Shown here: positions 35,753 through 49,889 of the stretch, piece by piece | Position numbering within the stretch: the stretch's first letter is position 1 | Layout: each line of letters begins with the position of its first letter | Source: Gracilariopsis chorda | Taxonomy: Eukaryota; Rhodophyta; Florideophyceae; Gracilariales; Gracilariaceae | Direction: 5' to 3' | Assembly: GCA_003194525.1 (NCBI GenBank) | Contig: NBIV01000204.1 | Coordinates: 1 to 64,000 of the forward strand | Length of the DNA stretch: 64,000 nt | Notes under the pieces: model-generated | What the model was told of the DNA's origin: nothing | Seen by the model: the letters and a program-made list of their open reading frames with translations, nothing else | Database searches by the model: none | Position numbers and translations under genes: made by a program

Positions 35753-38700
35753 TGTTGGTCGGATACGATACACGGTCGAAGTGTTTCTGAGTAGTGCGAT
35801 AGGAGAGAAGAACAGGCACAAAAATGCTCAGAGGTCTCTCTGAGTTCTGCCCCCTTTCTCCAGAGTTCTTCCTCCGAAGGCAGGCTTATTTATTCTCTAG
35901 TTCTACTAAGTGCAGCCTTACACTAGAAGGCACCTACGACTGCGTAGGTTGCGTGTGCACTGCGTGGACTGCCACGCAATTCAAACTGCTTCAGTTTGAA
36001 TTTTGGTGCTTCTTCTGGAAACAACTGTTTTCGCTTTGGGGAATTGCCGCAATATTTAACAGTCCCCCATAATTGAACGACTCGTTTGATTAGTTTAATT
36101 CAATGTTGCGAGCAATTTTCCGCTGACGCTGGGTTCCGGACGTTTGCAGGTCTTCCAAATATTCCTTCAACAGTATCGGTACATTTTGCTTGAGTGATTA
36201 AACAGAAATCCAGTCGATCTCATCTTCGGTAAAGCCTTTCCACTTCAAAAGCAGTTCCGGAACGCCGGCGTTGCGACTAATGTCCTTGAATTCCTCGATT
36301 TTCAGCAATTCGTTTGCTTGATATGCAAGATGGTCCTTGACTTCTTCAGTAACCATAAAGTGTCTGTTGCTGTAGAACTTTAAGCGGCGTCCATGAACCC
36401 ATTCCTTTTTTCTTGATAGCAAGTCGTCGACTTAAAAGACGTAGTTGTCTCTGCAGAGTGTAACTCTAAAGGGCCCATACCATTTCAGATTGAGTTTTGA
36501 ATCAGCGTGCTTCTGCAAGACACCTCGAAGGACAAAATCTCCCTTTGAGAAGTTGATGCTTCGGATTCCTTTTTTGCGATTGTGGGAGTCAACAGAGGCC
36601 TTTATGCGCTTTTCTGCGCCGCTAGCGCATGCTTTGTGGAGTTGCGCGAGTGATTCGTGCAGCTTCTTGGTTTCGATTACGGCTTCCCGTTTCGCTTTCT
36701 CAGCACATTTTGTCGTCACAACTGCATGATCCCTGACAATGGCAGACAGTGGTGAGTCCCATGGTAATCCAGTGATAATCGTGAGAGGTCATTTGCCGTT
36801 CAGTCTAGGCGTAGGTGAATTGTTCAGGGCAGACTGGACTAGAGGAAGAATTGACGGCCAGGCCTTTTGCGGCATTTGAAACTCAGACAATATCGCCCTT
36901 GTCGTTCTCAGTAACTCTCTGCACACTATTTTGACAAATCCATTAGTCCATGGGCAATACGGGAGTGTGAAATGGTGATTAGCGTTCAGTGCCTCGGCGA
37001 ACTGCTTCACTAGCTGATTCTTGAAATGGCTTCCTTTGTCGGATATCCAACATTTCGGCACTCCGAAGGATGCAAACCAGTCCAATACTACCTCTGCTGT
37101 ATTCTTTGCGTCAGCCTCTGACGTAGGCTTTAGCCAAACGTATCCCGACAAATCGTCCTTGACGATTAGGACGTACAGAAAGTCTCTCTCTCCGCGTTTC
37201 ATGAAACAGTAGTCGAAATGGATTATCTTGTTCGGCTTGCTTGCATGCATGGTGTGGCCGAGGGTTCTGCGTACAATTGAACCAGATTCTGTTGCAATGC
37301 AGTGAAAGCAGTATGATACAAACTGCTGGGTGTCTTCGCGAATGTTCTTCCAACGAAAGTGTTCCGAGACGGATGCTAGCGTAGGGTCGAATGCTCTGTG
37401 GCCACCTCTTCCGGTATGTGCGGCGATAAGCGTTCGTAGGTGCTGCAGCTTGTCCTGCTCGGGAATCCATATCTAGCCTGAAACGAATTTCCAAGGCCTC
37501 TTTTGCTTCAAGAGATTCCTTGGAGCTTATGTGTAGTGCCTATTCTGGGACGCGATCATTTCTTCCTTCGATGGGCAATCGAATTCTTCGTTGATCCCTG
37601 GATTGATCGGGGCGACCATGAGTGTGCTGATTCGTCCTACATTAGAGGACTGTACCGTCTTCCTCGGCTCTATCGCCCATCTGGAGAGCATGTCCGCCCA
37701 GACGTTCTTCTCTCCCGAGACGTGCTCGATGATGTAGCGGAATGCGCTCAGCTTGAGGGCCCATCGCATGAGCTTGTTTGCTGTATGTCGCGCGATCCCC
37801 GGGTTCTGACCGTATGGGTCGTATATGTATACGAGGCTGGCATGGTCGGTGTAGATTGAGGTCGTTCTGCTAGCTGTGAGGTAGTCCATTCTGCACATCG
37901 CTTCGACTATAGCAAACCCTTCCTTCTCAGGGACGCTCCATCGTCCAGAAGAACATCTGAAGGAACCAGACAAGAAACACATTGGCTCGTGCCTTTCGTT
38001 TTCGACTGATTTGCGTTCTTTCGCCTCAGGCGACTGCGTTAGGATGGCAGACCAATGAAAATCCGAGGCGTCGGTGAAGAGGCAAGTTCTGTACCCTTCC
38101 TAAGGGAGCGAGAGCTTAGTTGCGGCAGCTAGCTGGGAGATTATTTGCTTGAATGCTGTGGTGTATGTATGCCACGAAGAATTGCCAATGCGAATCTTCT
38201 CCACCGCCTTCTTGGTTCGCTTACCGGCTTGCTTATACGCGTCTTCGAGTAGGTCATGAAGCGGGTGAACTATCTGTGAGTAATTCGGAATAGAGGATCG
38301 CATCCAGTTTGCGGCGTACATTAACTGCTGCAGTTCGCTACCCATCTGAGGCTTTCGCATGGTCAACAGTGCTTCAAGGTTCCGAGGGTCGAAACGGACT
38401 CCTTCTCGCGATATGATTTTTCCGCAGAACTTCACTTCCTTGCAGAAAAAAACAAGATTTGGCCGGGTTGCCTTTGTAACCAATCTCGCGACCGACAGAT
38501 AGAAAAGCCGTAATGTATTCTAGTAGCTTCTCCTCCATTTTCGCGTACATGAGAAAGTGGTCAAGCCACTATATTATTCGCTGTACCTTTCCGGCAAAGT
38601 GTTCGCTAGTGACAGACTGGGAATGATTCCCAGAATTCATTCCTCCCTGCAAAGTTTGTGTTGGTGAGTAAACTCCATCTGGGGTTTGTATGGACATGAT

Positions 38701-40464
38701 TTCTTGCGCGGTAGGGTCTAGAGGAATTTGCCAGTATCCGTGGGTGAAATCGATGTTCGCATAGCATTCGCTCTCACTGAAGTTCTGGAGAAGGGATTCT
38801 AGATGTGGCATCGCTGACTGCAGCGGAAGTGTCCTGGCATTGGTTCCACGACGATCCACTGTAAAACGTAGCTTTTCCGTGCCTGGCTTCGGTACAGCTA
38901 GTGCTGGACTTGCCCAACGAGCGCCCGGGTTCTTATATACAGCGCCAATTTTCTCGAGCTGCCGTATTGTGTGTTGGATGAAAACTCTTTGGTTTGGGGC
39001 GTGGCGGCGCTGGGCGCATCAGAAGAGCTTGTCGTTAGATTTAAGCTGCACGGAAAGTGATTGTACCTTTGCCGGAGGATCGAGCCCCAGTTTGACGGAA
39101 AAGCAGTCCGGATGGCTTTCCTATAAGGATTTCAATTTTTTGTTGCCTGTCGGTGACATTCCGTTGGCTGTGGCGTTTTCAACGGCCTTCAGTACTGCTT
39201 CCTGAATCGTTTCGTCTGTGTCGATCCCGAATCCTGCTTGCAGGCACTCGGTAAGTTCTATCGGATCGCCATCTGCTTCGTTGTAGCTCAGTCCCTTGAA
39301 GGTTGTCGAGGAAAACCGAGCAGTCTCTGACTTCAGCTCTCTCTCTGACATACCGTTGATTTCCGCGCCAACTTTCCGAAGGTGCTTTCCTAGATCGAGT
39401 CCGATCACCTTCAGAAGCGGTCTTCGTAGCAGGACTTCTGCCATGTCGTCATCTGCAATAAAAAAGTCTACTTCTCGAATGCGGACGGGAAGGCCAGTGT
39501 TCGGCAAGATAATCGTAATTGATAGCTGCTTCGTTCCCGCAGCTGTCGAATTACGCATGTTTGTATGGTCTCGGAATGCGGGCTCCAGTATCATTGGCTT
39601 CTCCAGTCTCTGGTAGGGCGTGTCAGGATGCTTCTCCCGGATTACTGCAAATAACGCGGATGATATTGCAGAATAGTCGGCTCCTGAATCTCCCAAGGCG
39701 GCTTCCTCCCCGTCGTTGAGTAATACCGAGTACCTGCCTTCGTCTTCATTCTGGATTGTTCGTGAAAGGGAACGAACGGAAGAAAATTTCGCTTTCTTCC
39801 CTGTTTTCTTCTTGTTTTCGAAGAATCGGTCCAAAAGTTCCCGCCGTTTCTCCTTAGAGGTGAATGGACACTTGCTCATGGGGTGGATGCCATCGCATAT
39901 CTCGGTGTTGAGGCACGGCTTGTTCCAGTTTCCTTGGGCTCTCTTCCTTTTCGTGTCGGCGGGATCTCCCTTCTTTCCAAGACGTTCACGGACGGGACGG
40001 TTAGTCTTCTGAAGCTTTCCTGGGCGCTCATGCCCGGTCCCTTTCTGGGTATTTCACTGATGACTGTGTCCGTGCTTTCGTTTCAGCTTTGACGTAGCTG
40101 ACTGTACGGCGTGAACCTGGTCGGCGAGTGTAGAGAGTGTGTTGGCAAAGAAAGTTAAGTTTCCTTTCTGCTCTGCATTCCACATACCGATCTGGTCTCT
40201 AACCAGTTGCTTTAGTTCGGGCGGTTCTACTTTGCTGGTTTGTTGCATTGAGGAATTGAGGCAGCTTTGATTCTCTGGTTTGTTGGTCTTTCCGCATTGA
40301 TGTCATTCACGCGCTCCACATAGGCTGAATAGTTTGTCTCAAAAAGAATTAGTTCTGGTTGCGTTGCTTTACACAGGTTCGAGGCCTGGATCTTGTTAAC
40401 CAATTCGTAAGTAGACATCTTCTCCTCGTAGTGCTCCGGTACGATTTGACGTCTCAAAGCGCTT
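35753..40464 (-). mobile_element. Array unit 4
   Basis: 4,712 bases, LTR at 35,753-36,061. From here the RNase H and reverse-transcriptase regions carry a variant set common to units 4-6. Confidence 0.9.
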
Positions 40465-43400
40465 TGTTGGTCGGATACGATACACGGTCGAAGTGTTTCT
40501 GAGTAGTGCGATAGGAGAGAAGAACAGGCACAAAAATGCTCAGAGGTCTCTCTGAGTTCTGCCCCCTTTCTCCAGAGTTCTTCCTCCGAAGGCAGGCTTA
40601 TTTATTCTCTAGTTCTACTAAGTGCAGCCTTACACTAGAAGGCACCTACGACTGCGTAGGTTGCGTGTGCACTGCGTGGACTGCCACGCAATTCAAACTG
40701 CTTCAGTTTGAATTTTGGTGCTTCTTCTGGAAACAACTGTTTTCGCTTTGGGGAATTGCCGCAATATTTAACAGTCCCCCATAATTGAACGACTCGTTTG
40801 ATTAGTTTAATTCAATGTTGCGAGCAATTTTCCGCTGACGCTGGGTTCCGGACGTTTGCAGGTCTTCCAAATATTCCTTCAACAGTATCGGTACATTTTG
40901 CTTGAGTGATTAAACAGAAATCCAGTCGATCTCATCTTCGGTAAAGCCTTTCCACTTCAAAAGCAGTTCCGGAACGCCGGCGTTGCGACTAATGTCCTTG
41001 AATTCCTCGATTTTCAGCAATTCGTTTGCTTGATATGCAAGATGGTCCTTGACTTCTTCAGTAACCATAAAGTGTCTGTTGCTGTAGAACTTTAAGCGGC
41101 GTCCATGAACCCATTCCTTTTTTCTTGATAGCAAGTCGTCGACTTAAAAGACGTAGTTGTCTCTGCAGAGTGTAACTCTAAAGGGCCCATACCATTTCAG
41201 ATTGAGTTTTGAATCAGCGTGCTTCTGCAAGACACCTCGAAGGACAAAATCTCCCTTTGAGAAGTTGATGCTTCGGATTCCTTTTTTGCGATTGTGGGAG
41301 TCAACAGAGGCCTTTATGCGCTTTTCTGCGCCGCTAGCGCATGCTTTGTGGAGTTGCGCGAGTGATTCGTGCAGCTTCTTGGTTTCGATTACGGCTTCCC
41401 GTTTCGCTTTCTCAGCACATTTTGTCGTCACAACTGCATGATCCCTGACAATGGCAGACAGTGGTGAGTCCCATGGTAATCCAGTGATAATCGTGAGAGG
41501 TCATTTGCCGTTCAGTCTAGGCGTAGGTGAATTGTTCAGGGCAGACTGGACTAGAGGAAGAATTGACGGCCAGGCCTTTTGCGGCATTTGAAACTCAGAC
41601 AATATCGCCCTTGTCGTTCTCAGTAACTCTCTGCACACTATTTTGACAAATCCATTAGTCCATGGGCAATACGGGAGTGTGAAATGGTGATTAGCGTTCA
41701 GTGCCTCGGCGAACTGCTTCACTAGCTGATTCTTGAAATGGCTTCCTTTGTCGGATATCCAACATTTCGGCACTCCGAAGGATGCAAACCAGTCCAATAC
41801 TACCTCTGCTGTATTCTTTGCGTCAGCCTCTGACGTAGGCTTTAGCCAAACGTATCCCGACAAATCGTCCTTGACGATTAGGACGTACAGAAAGTCTCTC
41901 TCTCCGCGTTTCATGAAACAGTAGTCGAAATGGATTATCTTGTTCGGCTTGCTTGCATGCATGGTGTGGCCGAGGGTTCTGCGTACAATTGAACCAGATT
42001 CTGTTGCAATGCAGTGAAAGCAGTATGATACAAACTGCTGGGTGTCTTCGCGAATGTTCTTCCAACGAAAGTGTTCCGAGACGGATGCTAGCGTAGGGTC
42101 GAATGCTCTGTGGCCACCTCTTCCGGTATGTGCGGCGATAAGCGTTCGTAGGTGCTGCAGCTTGTCCTGCTCGGGAATCCATATCTAGCCTGAAACGAAT
42201 TTCCAAGGCCTCTTTTGCTTCAAGAGATTCCTTGGAGCTTATGTGTAGTGCCTATTCTGGGACGCGATCATTTCTTCCTTCGATGGGCAATCGAATTCTT
42301 CGTTGATCCCTGGATTGATCGGGGCGACCATGAGTGTGCTGATTCGTCCTACATTAGAGGACTGTACCGTCTTCCTCGGCTCTATCGCCCATCTGGAGAG
42401 CATGTCCGCCCAGACGTTCTTCTCTCCCGAGACGTGCTCGATGATGTAGCGGAATGCGCTCAGCTTGAGGGCCCATCGCATGAGCTTGTTTGCTGTATGT
42501 CGCGCGATCCCCGGGTTCTGACCGTATGGGTCGTATATGTATACGAGGCTGGCATGGTCGGTGTAGATTGAGGTCGTTCTGCTAGCTGTGAGGTAGTCCA
42601 TTCTGCACATCGCTTCGACTATAGCAAACCCTTCCTTCTCAGGGACGCTCCATCGTCCAGAAGAACATCTGAAGGAACCAGACAAGAAACACATTGGCTC
42701 GTGCCTTTCGTTTTCGACTGATTTGCGTTCTTTCGCCTCAGGCGACTGCGTTAGGATGGCAGACCAATGAAAATCCGAGGCGTCGGTGAAGAGGCAAGTT
42801 CTGTACCCTTCCTAAGGGAGCGAGAGCTTAGTTGCGGCAGCTAGCTGGGAGATTATTTGCTTGAATGCTGTGGTGTATGTATGCCACGAAGAATTGCCAA
42901 TGCGAATCTTCTCCACCGCCTTCTTGGTTCGCTTACCGGCTTGCTTATACGCGTCTTCGAGTAGGTCATGAAGCGGGTGAACTATCTGTGAGTAATTCGG
43001 AATAGAGGATCGCATCCAGTTTGCGGCGTACATTAACTGCTGCAGTTCGCTACCCATCTGAGGCTTTCGCATGGTCAACAGTGCTTCAAGGTTCCGAGGG
43101 TCGAAACGGACTCCTTCTCGCGATATGATTTTTCCGCAGAACTTCACTTCCTTGCAGAAAAAAACAAGATTTGGCCGGGTTGCCTTTGTAACCAATCTCG
43201 CGACCGACAGATAGAAAAGCCGTAATGTATTCTAGTAGCTTCTCCTCCATTTTCGCGTACATGAGAAAGTGGTCAAGCCACTATATTATTCGCTGTACCT
43301 TTCCGGCAAAGTGTTCGCTAGTGACAGACTGGGAATGATTCCCAGAATTCATTCCTCCCTGCAAAGTTTGTGTTGGTGAGTAAACTCCATCTGGGGTTTG

Positions 43401-45176
43401 TATGGACATGATTTCTTGCGCGGTAGGGTCTAGAGGAATTTGCCAGTATCCGTGGGTGAAATCGATGTTCGCATAGCATTCGCTCTCACTGAAGTTCTGG
43501 AGAAGGGATTCTAGATGTGGCATCGCTGACTGCAGCGGAAGTGTCCTGGCATTGGTTCCACGACGATCCACTGTAAAACGTAGCTTTTCCGTGCCTGGCT
43601 TCGGTACAGCTAGTGCTGGACTTGCCCAACGAGCGCCCGGGTTCTTATATACAGCGCCAATTTTCTCGAGCTGCCGTATTGTGTGTTGGATGAAAACTCT
43701 TTGGTTTGGGGCGTGGCGGCGCTGGGCGCATCAGAAGAGCTTGTCGTTAGATTTAAGCTGCACGGAAAGTGATTGTACCTTTGCCGGAGGATCGAGCCCC
43801 AGTTTGACGGAAAAGCAGTCCGGATGGCTTTCCTATAAGGATTTCAATTTTTTGTTGCCTGTCGGTGACATTCCGTTGGCTGTGGCGTTTTCAACGGCCT
43901 TCAGTACTGCTTCCTGAATCGTTTCGTCTGTGTCGATCCCGAATCCTGCTTGCAGGCACTCGGTAAGTTCTATCGGATCGCCATCTGCTTCGTTGTAGCT
44001 CAGTCCCTTGAAGGTTGTCGAGGAAAACCGAGCAGTCTCTGACTTCAGCTCTCTCTCTGACATACCGTTGATTTCCGCGCCAACTTTCCGAAGGTGCTTT
44101 CCTAGATCGAATCCGATCACCTTCAGAAGCGGTCTTCGTAGCAGGACTTCTGCCATGTCGTCATCTGCAATAAAAAAGTCTACTTCTCGAATGCGGACGG
44201 GAAGGCCAGTGTTCGGCAAGATAATCGTAATTGATAGCTGCTTCGTTCCCGCAGCTGTCGAATTACGCATGTTTGTATGGTCTCGGAATGCGGGCTCCAG
44301 TATCATTGGCTTCTCCAGTCTCTGGTAGGGCGTGTCGGGATGCTTCTCCCGGATTACTGCAAATAACGCGGATGATATTGCAGAATAGTCGGCTCCTGAA
44401 TCTCCCAAGGCGGCTTCCTCCCCGTCGTTGAGTAATACCGAGTACCTGCCTTCGTCTTCATTCTGGATTGTTCGTGAAAGGGAACGAACGGAAGAAAATT
44501 TCGCTTTCTTCCCTGTTTTCTTCTTGTTTTCGAAGAATCGGTCCAAAAGTTCCCGCCGTTTCTCCTTAGAGGTGAATGGACACTTGCTCATGGGGTGGAT
44601 GCCATCGCATATCTCGGTGTTGAGGCACGGCTTGTTCCAGTTTCCTTGGGCTCTCTTCCTTTTCGTGTCGGCGGGATCTCCCTTCTTTCCAAGACGTTCA
44701 CGGACGGGACGGTTAGTCTTCTGAAGCTTTCCTGGGCGCTCATGCCCGGTCCCTTTCTGGGTATTTCACTGATGACTGTGTCCGTGCTTTCGTTTCAGCT
44801 TTGACGTAGCTGACTGTACGGCGTGAACCTGGTCGGCGAGTGTAGAGAGTGTGTTGGCAAAGAAAGTTAAGTTTCCTTTCTGCTCTGCATTCCACATACC
44901 GATCTGGTCTCTAACCAGTTGCTTTAGTTCGGGCGGTTCTACTTTGCTGGTTTGTTGCATTGAGGAATTGAGGCAGCTTTGATTCTCTGGTTTGTTGGTC
45001 TTTCCGCATTGATGTCATTCACGCGCTCCACATAGGCTGAATAGTTTGTCTCAAAAAGAATTAGTTCTGGTTGCGTTGCTTTACACAGGTTCGAGGCCTG
45101 GATCTTGTTAACCAATTCGTAAGTAGACATCTTCTCCTCGTAGTGCTCCGGTACGATTTGACGTCTCAAAGCGCTT
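40465..45176 (-). mobile_element. Array unit 5
   Basis: 4,712 bases, LTR at 40,465-40,773. By eye almost indistinguishable from unit 4 in its left half, while its protease region resembles unit 6. Confidence 0.9.
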
Positions 45177-48100
45177 TGTTGGTCGGATACGATACACGGT
45201 CGAAGTGTTTCTGAGTAGTGCGATAGGAGAGAAGAACAGGCACAAAAATGCTCAGAGGTCTCTCTGAGTTCTGCCCCCTTTCTCCAGAGTTCTTCCTCCG
45301 AAGGCAGGCTTATTTATTCTCTAGTTCTACTAAGTGCAGCCTTACACTAGAAGGCACCTACGACTGCGTAGGTTGCGTGTGCACTGCGTGGACTGCCACG
45401 CAATTCAAACTGCTTCAGTTTGAATTTTGGTGCTTCTTCTGGAAACAACTGTTTTCGCTTTGGGGAATTGCCGCAATATTTAACAGTCCCCCATAATTGA
45501 ACGACTCGTTTGATTAGTTTAATTCAATGTTGCGAGCAATTTTCCGCTGACGCTGGGTTCCGGACGTTTGCAGGTCTTCCAAATATTCCTTCAACAGTAT
45601 CGGTACATTTTGCTTGAGTGATTAAACAGAAATCCAGTCGATCTCATCTTCGGTAAAGCCTTTCCACTTCAAAAGCAGTTCCGGAACGCCGGCGTTGCGA
45701 CTAATGTCCTTGAATTCCTCGATTTTCAGCAATTCGTTTGCTTGATATGCAAGATGGTCCTTGACTTCTTCAGTAACCATAAAGTGTCTGTTGCTGTAGA
45801 ACTTTAAGCGGCGTCCATGAACCCATTCCTTTTTTCTTGATAGCAAGTCGTCGACTTAAAAGACGTAGTTGTCTCTGCAGAGTGTAACTCTAAAGGGCCC
45901 ATACCATTTCAGATTGAGTTTTGAATCAGCGTGCTTCTGCAAGACACCTCGAAGGACAAAATCTCCCTTTGAGAAGTTGATGCTTCGGATTCCTTTTTTT
46001 GCGATTGTGGGAGTCAACAGAGGCCTTTATGCGCTTTTCTGCGCCGCTAGCGCATGCTTTGTGGAGTTGCGCGAGTGATTCGTGCAGCTTCTTGGTTTCG
46101 ATTACGGCTTCCCGTTTCGCTTTCTCAGCACATTTTGTCGTCACAACTGCATGATCCCTGACAATGGCAGACAGTGGTGAGTCCCATGGTAATCCAGTGA
46201 TAATCGTGAGAGGTCATTTGCCGTTCAGTCTAGGCGTAGGTGAATTGTTCAGGGCAGACTGGACTAGAGGAAGAATTGACGGCCAGGCCTTTTGCGGCAT
46301 TTGAAACTCAGACAATATCGCCCTTGTCGTTCTCAGTAACTCTCTGCACACTATTTTGACAGATCCATTAGTCCATGGGCAATACGGGAGTGTGAAATGG
46401 TGATTAGCGTTCAGTGCCTCGGCGAACTGCTTCACTAGCTGATTCTTGAAATGGCTTCCTTTGTCGGATATCCAACATTTCGGCACTCCGAAGGATGCAA
46501 ACCAGTCCAATACTACCTCTGCTGTATTCTTTGCGTCAGCCTCTGACGTAGGCTTTAGCCAAACGTATCCCGACAAATCGTCCTTGACGATTAGGACGTA
46601 CAGAAAGTCTCTCTCTCCGCGTTTCATGAAACAGTAGTCGAAATGGATTATCTTGTTCGGCTTGCTTGCATGCATGGTGTGGCCGAGGGTTCTGCGTACA
46701 ATTGAACCAGATTCTGTTGCAATGCAGTGAAAGCAGTATGATACAAACTGCTGGGTGTCTTCGCGAATGTTCTTCCAACGAAAGTGTTCCGAGACGGATG
46801 CTAGCGTAGGGTCGAATGCTCTGTGGCCACCTCTTCCGGTATGTGCGGCGATAAGCGTTCGTAGGTGCTGCAGCTTGTCCTGCTCGGGAATCCATATCTA
46901 GCCTGAAACGAATTTCCAAGGCCTCTTTTGCTTCAAGAGATTCCTTGGAGCTTATGTGTAGTGCCTATTCTGGGACGCGATCATTTCTTCCTTCGATGGG
47001 CAATCGAATTCTTCGTTGATCCCTGGATTGATCGGGGCGACCATGAGTGTGCTGATTCGTCCTACATTAGAGGACTGTACCGTCTTCCTCGGCTCTATCG
47101 CCCATCTGGAGAGCATGTCCGCCCAGACGTTCTTCTCTCCCGAGACGTGCTCGATGATGTAGCGGAATGCGCTCAGCTTGAGGGCCCATCGCATGAGCTT
47201 GTTTGCTGTATGTCGCGCGATCCCCGGGTTCTGACCGTATGGGTCGTATATGTATACGAGGCTGGCATGGTCGGTGTAGATTGAGGTCGTTCTGCTAGCT
47301 GTGAGGTAGTCCATTCTGCACATCGCTTCGACTATAGCAAACCCTTCCTTCTCAGGGACGCTCCATCGTCCAGAAGAACATCTGAAGGAACCAGACAAGA
47401 AACACATTGGCTCGTGCCTTTCGTTTTCGACTGATTTGCGTTCTTTCGCCTCAGGCGACTGCGTTAGGATGGCAGACCAATGAAAATCCGAGGCGTCGGT
47501 GAAGAGGCAAGTTCTGTACCCTTCCTAAGGGAGCGAGAGCTTAGTTGCGGCAGCTAGCTGGGAGATTATTTGCTTGAATGCTGTGGTGTATGTATGCCAC
47601 GAAGAATTGCCAATGCGAATCTTCTCCACCGCCTTCTTGGTTCGCTTACCGGCTTGCTTATACGCGTCTTCGAGTAGGTCATGAAGCGGGTGAACTATCT
47701 GTGAGTAATTCGGAATAGAGGATCGCATCCAGTTTGCGGCGTACATTAACTGCTGCAGTTCGCTACCCATCTGAGGCTTTCGCATGGTCAACAGTGCTTC
47801 AAGGTTCCGAGGGTCGAAACGGACTCCTTCTCGCGATATGATTTTTCCGCAGAACTTCACTTCCTTGCAGAAAAAAACAAGATTTGGCCGGGTTGCCTTT
47901 GTAACCAATCTCGCGACCGACAGATAGAAAAGCCGTAATGTATTCTAGTAGCTTCTCCTCCATTTTCGCGTACATGAGAAAGTGGTCAAGCCACTATATT
48001 ATTCGCTGTACCTTTCCGGCAAAGTGTTCGCTAGTGACAGACTGGGAATGATTCCCAGAATTCATTCCTCCCTGCAAAGTTTGTGTTGGTGAGTAAACTC

Positions 48101-49889
48101 CATCTGGGGTTTGTATGGACATGATTTCTTGCGCGGTAGGGTCTAGAGGAATTTGCCAGTATCCGTGGGTGAAATCGATGTTCGCATAGCATTCGCTCTC
48201 ACTGAAGTTCTGGAGAAGGGATTCTAGATGTGGCATCGCTGACTGCAGCGGAAGTGTCCTGGCATTGGTTCCACGACGATCCACTGTAAAACGTAGCTTT
48301 TCCGTGCCTGGCTTCGGTACAGCTAGTGCTGGACTTGCCCAACGAGCGCCCGGGTTCTTATATACAGCGCCAATTTTCTCGAGCTGCCGTATTGTGTGTT
48401 GGATGAAAACTCTTTGGTTTGGGGCGTGGCGGCGCTGGGCGCATCAGAAGAGCTTGTCGTTAGATTTAAGCTGCACGGAAAGTGATTGTACCTTTGCCGG
48501 AGGATCGAGCCCCAGTTTGACGGAAAAGCAGTCCGGATGGCTTTCCTATAAGGATTTCAATTTTTTGTTGCCTGTCGGTGACATTCCGTTGGCTGTGGCG
48601 TTTTCAACGGCCTTCAGTACTGCTTCCTGAATCGTTTCGTCTGTGTCGATCCCGAATCCTGCTTGCAGGCACTCGGTAAGTTCTATCGGATCGCCATCTG
48701 CTTCGTTGTAGCTCAGTCCCTTGAAGGTTGTCGAGGAAAACCGAGCAGTCTCTGACTTCAGCTCTCTCTCTGACATACCGTTGATTTCCGCGCCAACTTT
48801 CCGAAGGTGCTTTCCTAGATCGAATCCGATCACCTTCAGAAGCGGTCTTCGTAGCAGGACTTCTGCCATGTCGTCATCTGCAATAAAAAAGTCTACTTCT
48901 CGAATGCGGACGGGAAGGCCAGTGTTCGGCAAGATAATCGTAATTGATAGCTGCTTCGTTCCCGCAGCTGTCGAATTACGCATGTTTGTATGGTCTCGGA
49001 ATGCGGGCTCCAGTATCATTGGCTTCTCCAGTCTCTGGTAGGGCGTGTCGGGATGCTTCTCCCGGATTACTGCAAATAACGCGGATGATATTGCAGAATA
49101 GTCGGCTCCTGAATCTCCCAAGGCGGCTTCCTCCCCGTAGTTGAGTAATACCGAGTACCTGCCTTCGTCTTCATTCTGGATTGTTCGTGAAAGGGAACGA
49201 ACGGAAGAAAATTTCGCTTTCTTCCCTGTTTTCTTTTTGTTTTCGAAGAATCGGTCCAAAAGTTCCCGCCGTTTCTCCTTAGAGGTGAATGGACACTTGC
49301 TCATGGGGTGGATGCCATCGCATATCTCGGTGTTGAGGCACGGCTTGTTCCAGTTTCCTTGGGCTCTCTTCCTTTTCGTGTCGGCGGGATCTCCCTTCTT
49401 TCCAAGACGTTCACGGACGGGACGGTTAGTCTTCTGAAGCTTTCCTGGGCGCTCATGCCCGGTCCCTTTCTGGGTATTTCACTGATGACTGTGTCCGTGC
49501 TTTCGTTTCAGCTTTGACGTAGCTGACTGTACGGCGTGAACCTGGTCGGCGAGTGTAGAGAGTGTGTTGGCAAAGAAAGTTAAGTTTCCTTTCTGCTCTG
49601 CATTCCACATACCGATCTGGTCTCTAACCAGTTGCTTTAGTTCGGGCGGTTCTACTTTGCTGGTTTGTTGCATTGAGGAATTGAGGCAGCTTTGATTCTC
49701 TGGTTTGTTGGTCTTTCCGCATTGATGTCATTCACGCGCTCCACATAGGCTGAATAGTTTGTCTCAAAAAGAATTAGTTCTGGTTGCGTTGCTTTACACA
49801 GGTTCGAGGCCTGGATCTTGTTAACCAATTCGTAAGTAGACATCTTCTCCTCGTAGTGCTCCGGTACGATTTGACGTCTCAAAGCGCTT
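45177..49889 (-). mobile_element. Array unit 6
   Basis: 4,713 bases, LTR at 45,177-45,485. Shares an integrase-region variant only with unit 7. Confidence 0.9.

Noticed and set aside
24983-49304. Six copies of a 252-codon minus-strand frame as a host multigene family
   Set aside because: It contains an aspartic-protease DSG motif, lies in Gypsy gene order and repeats with the LTR; it is the element's own protease region.
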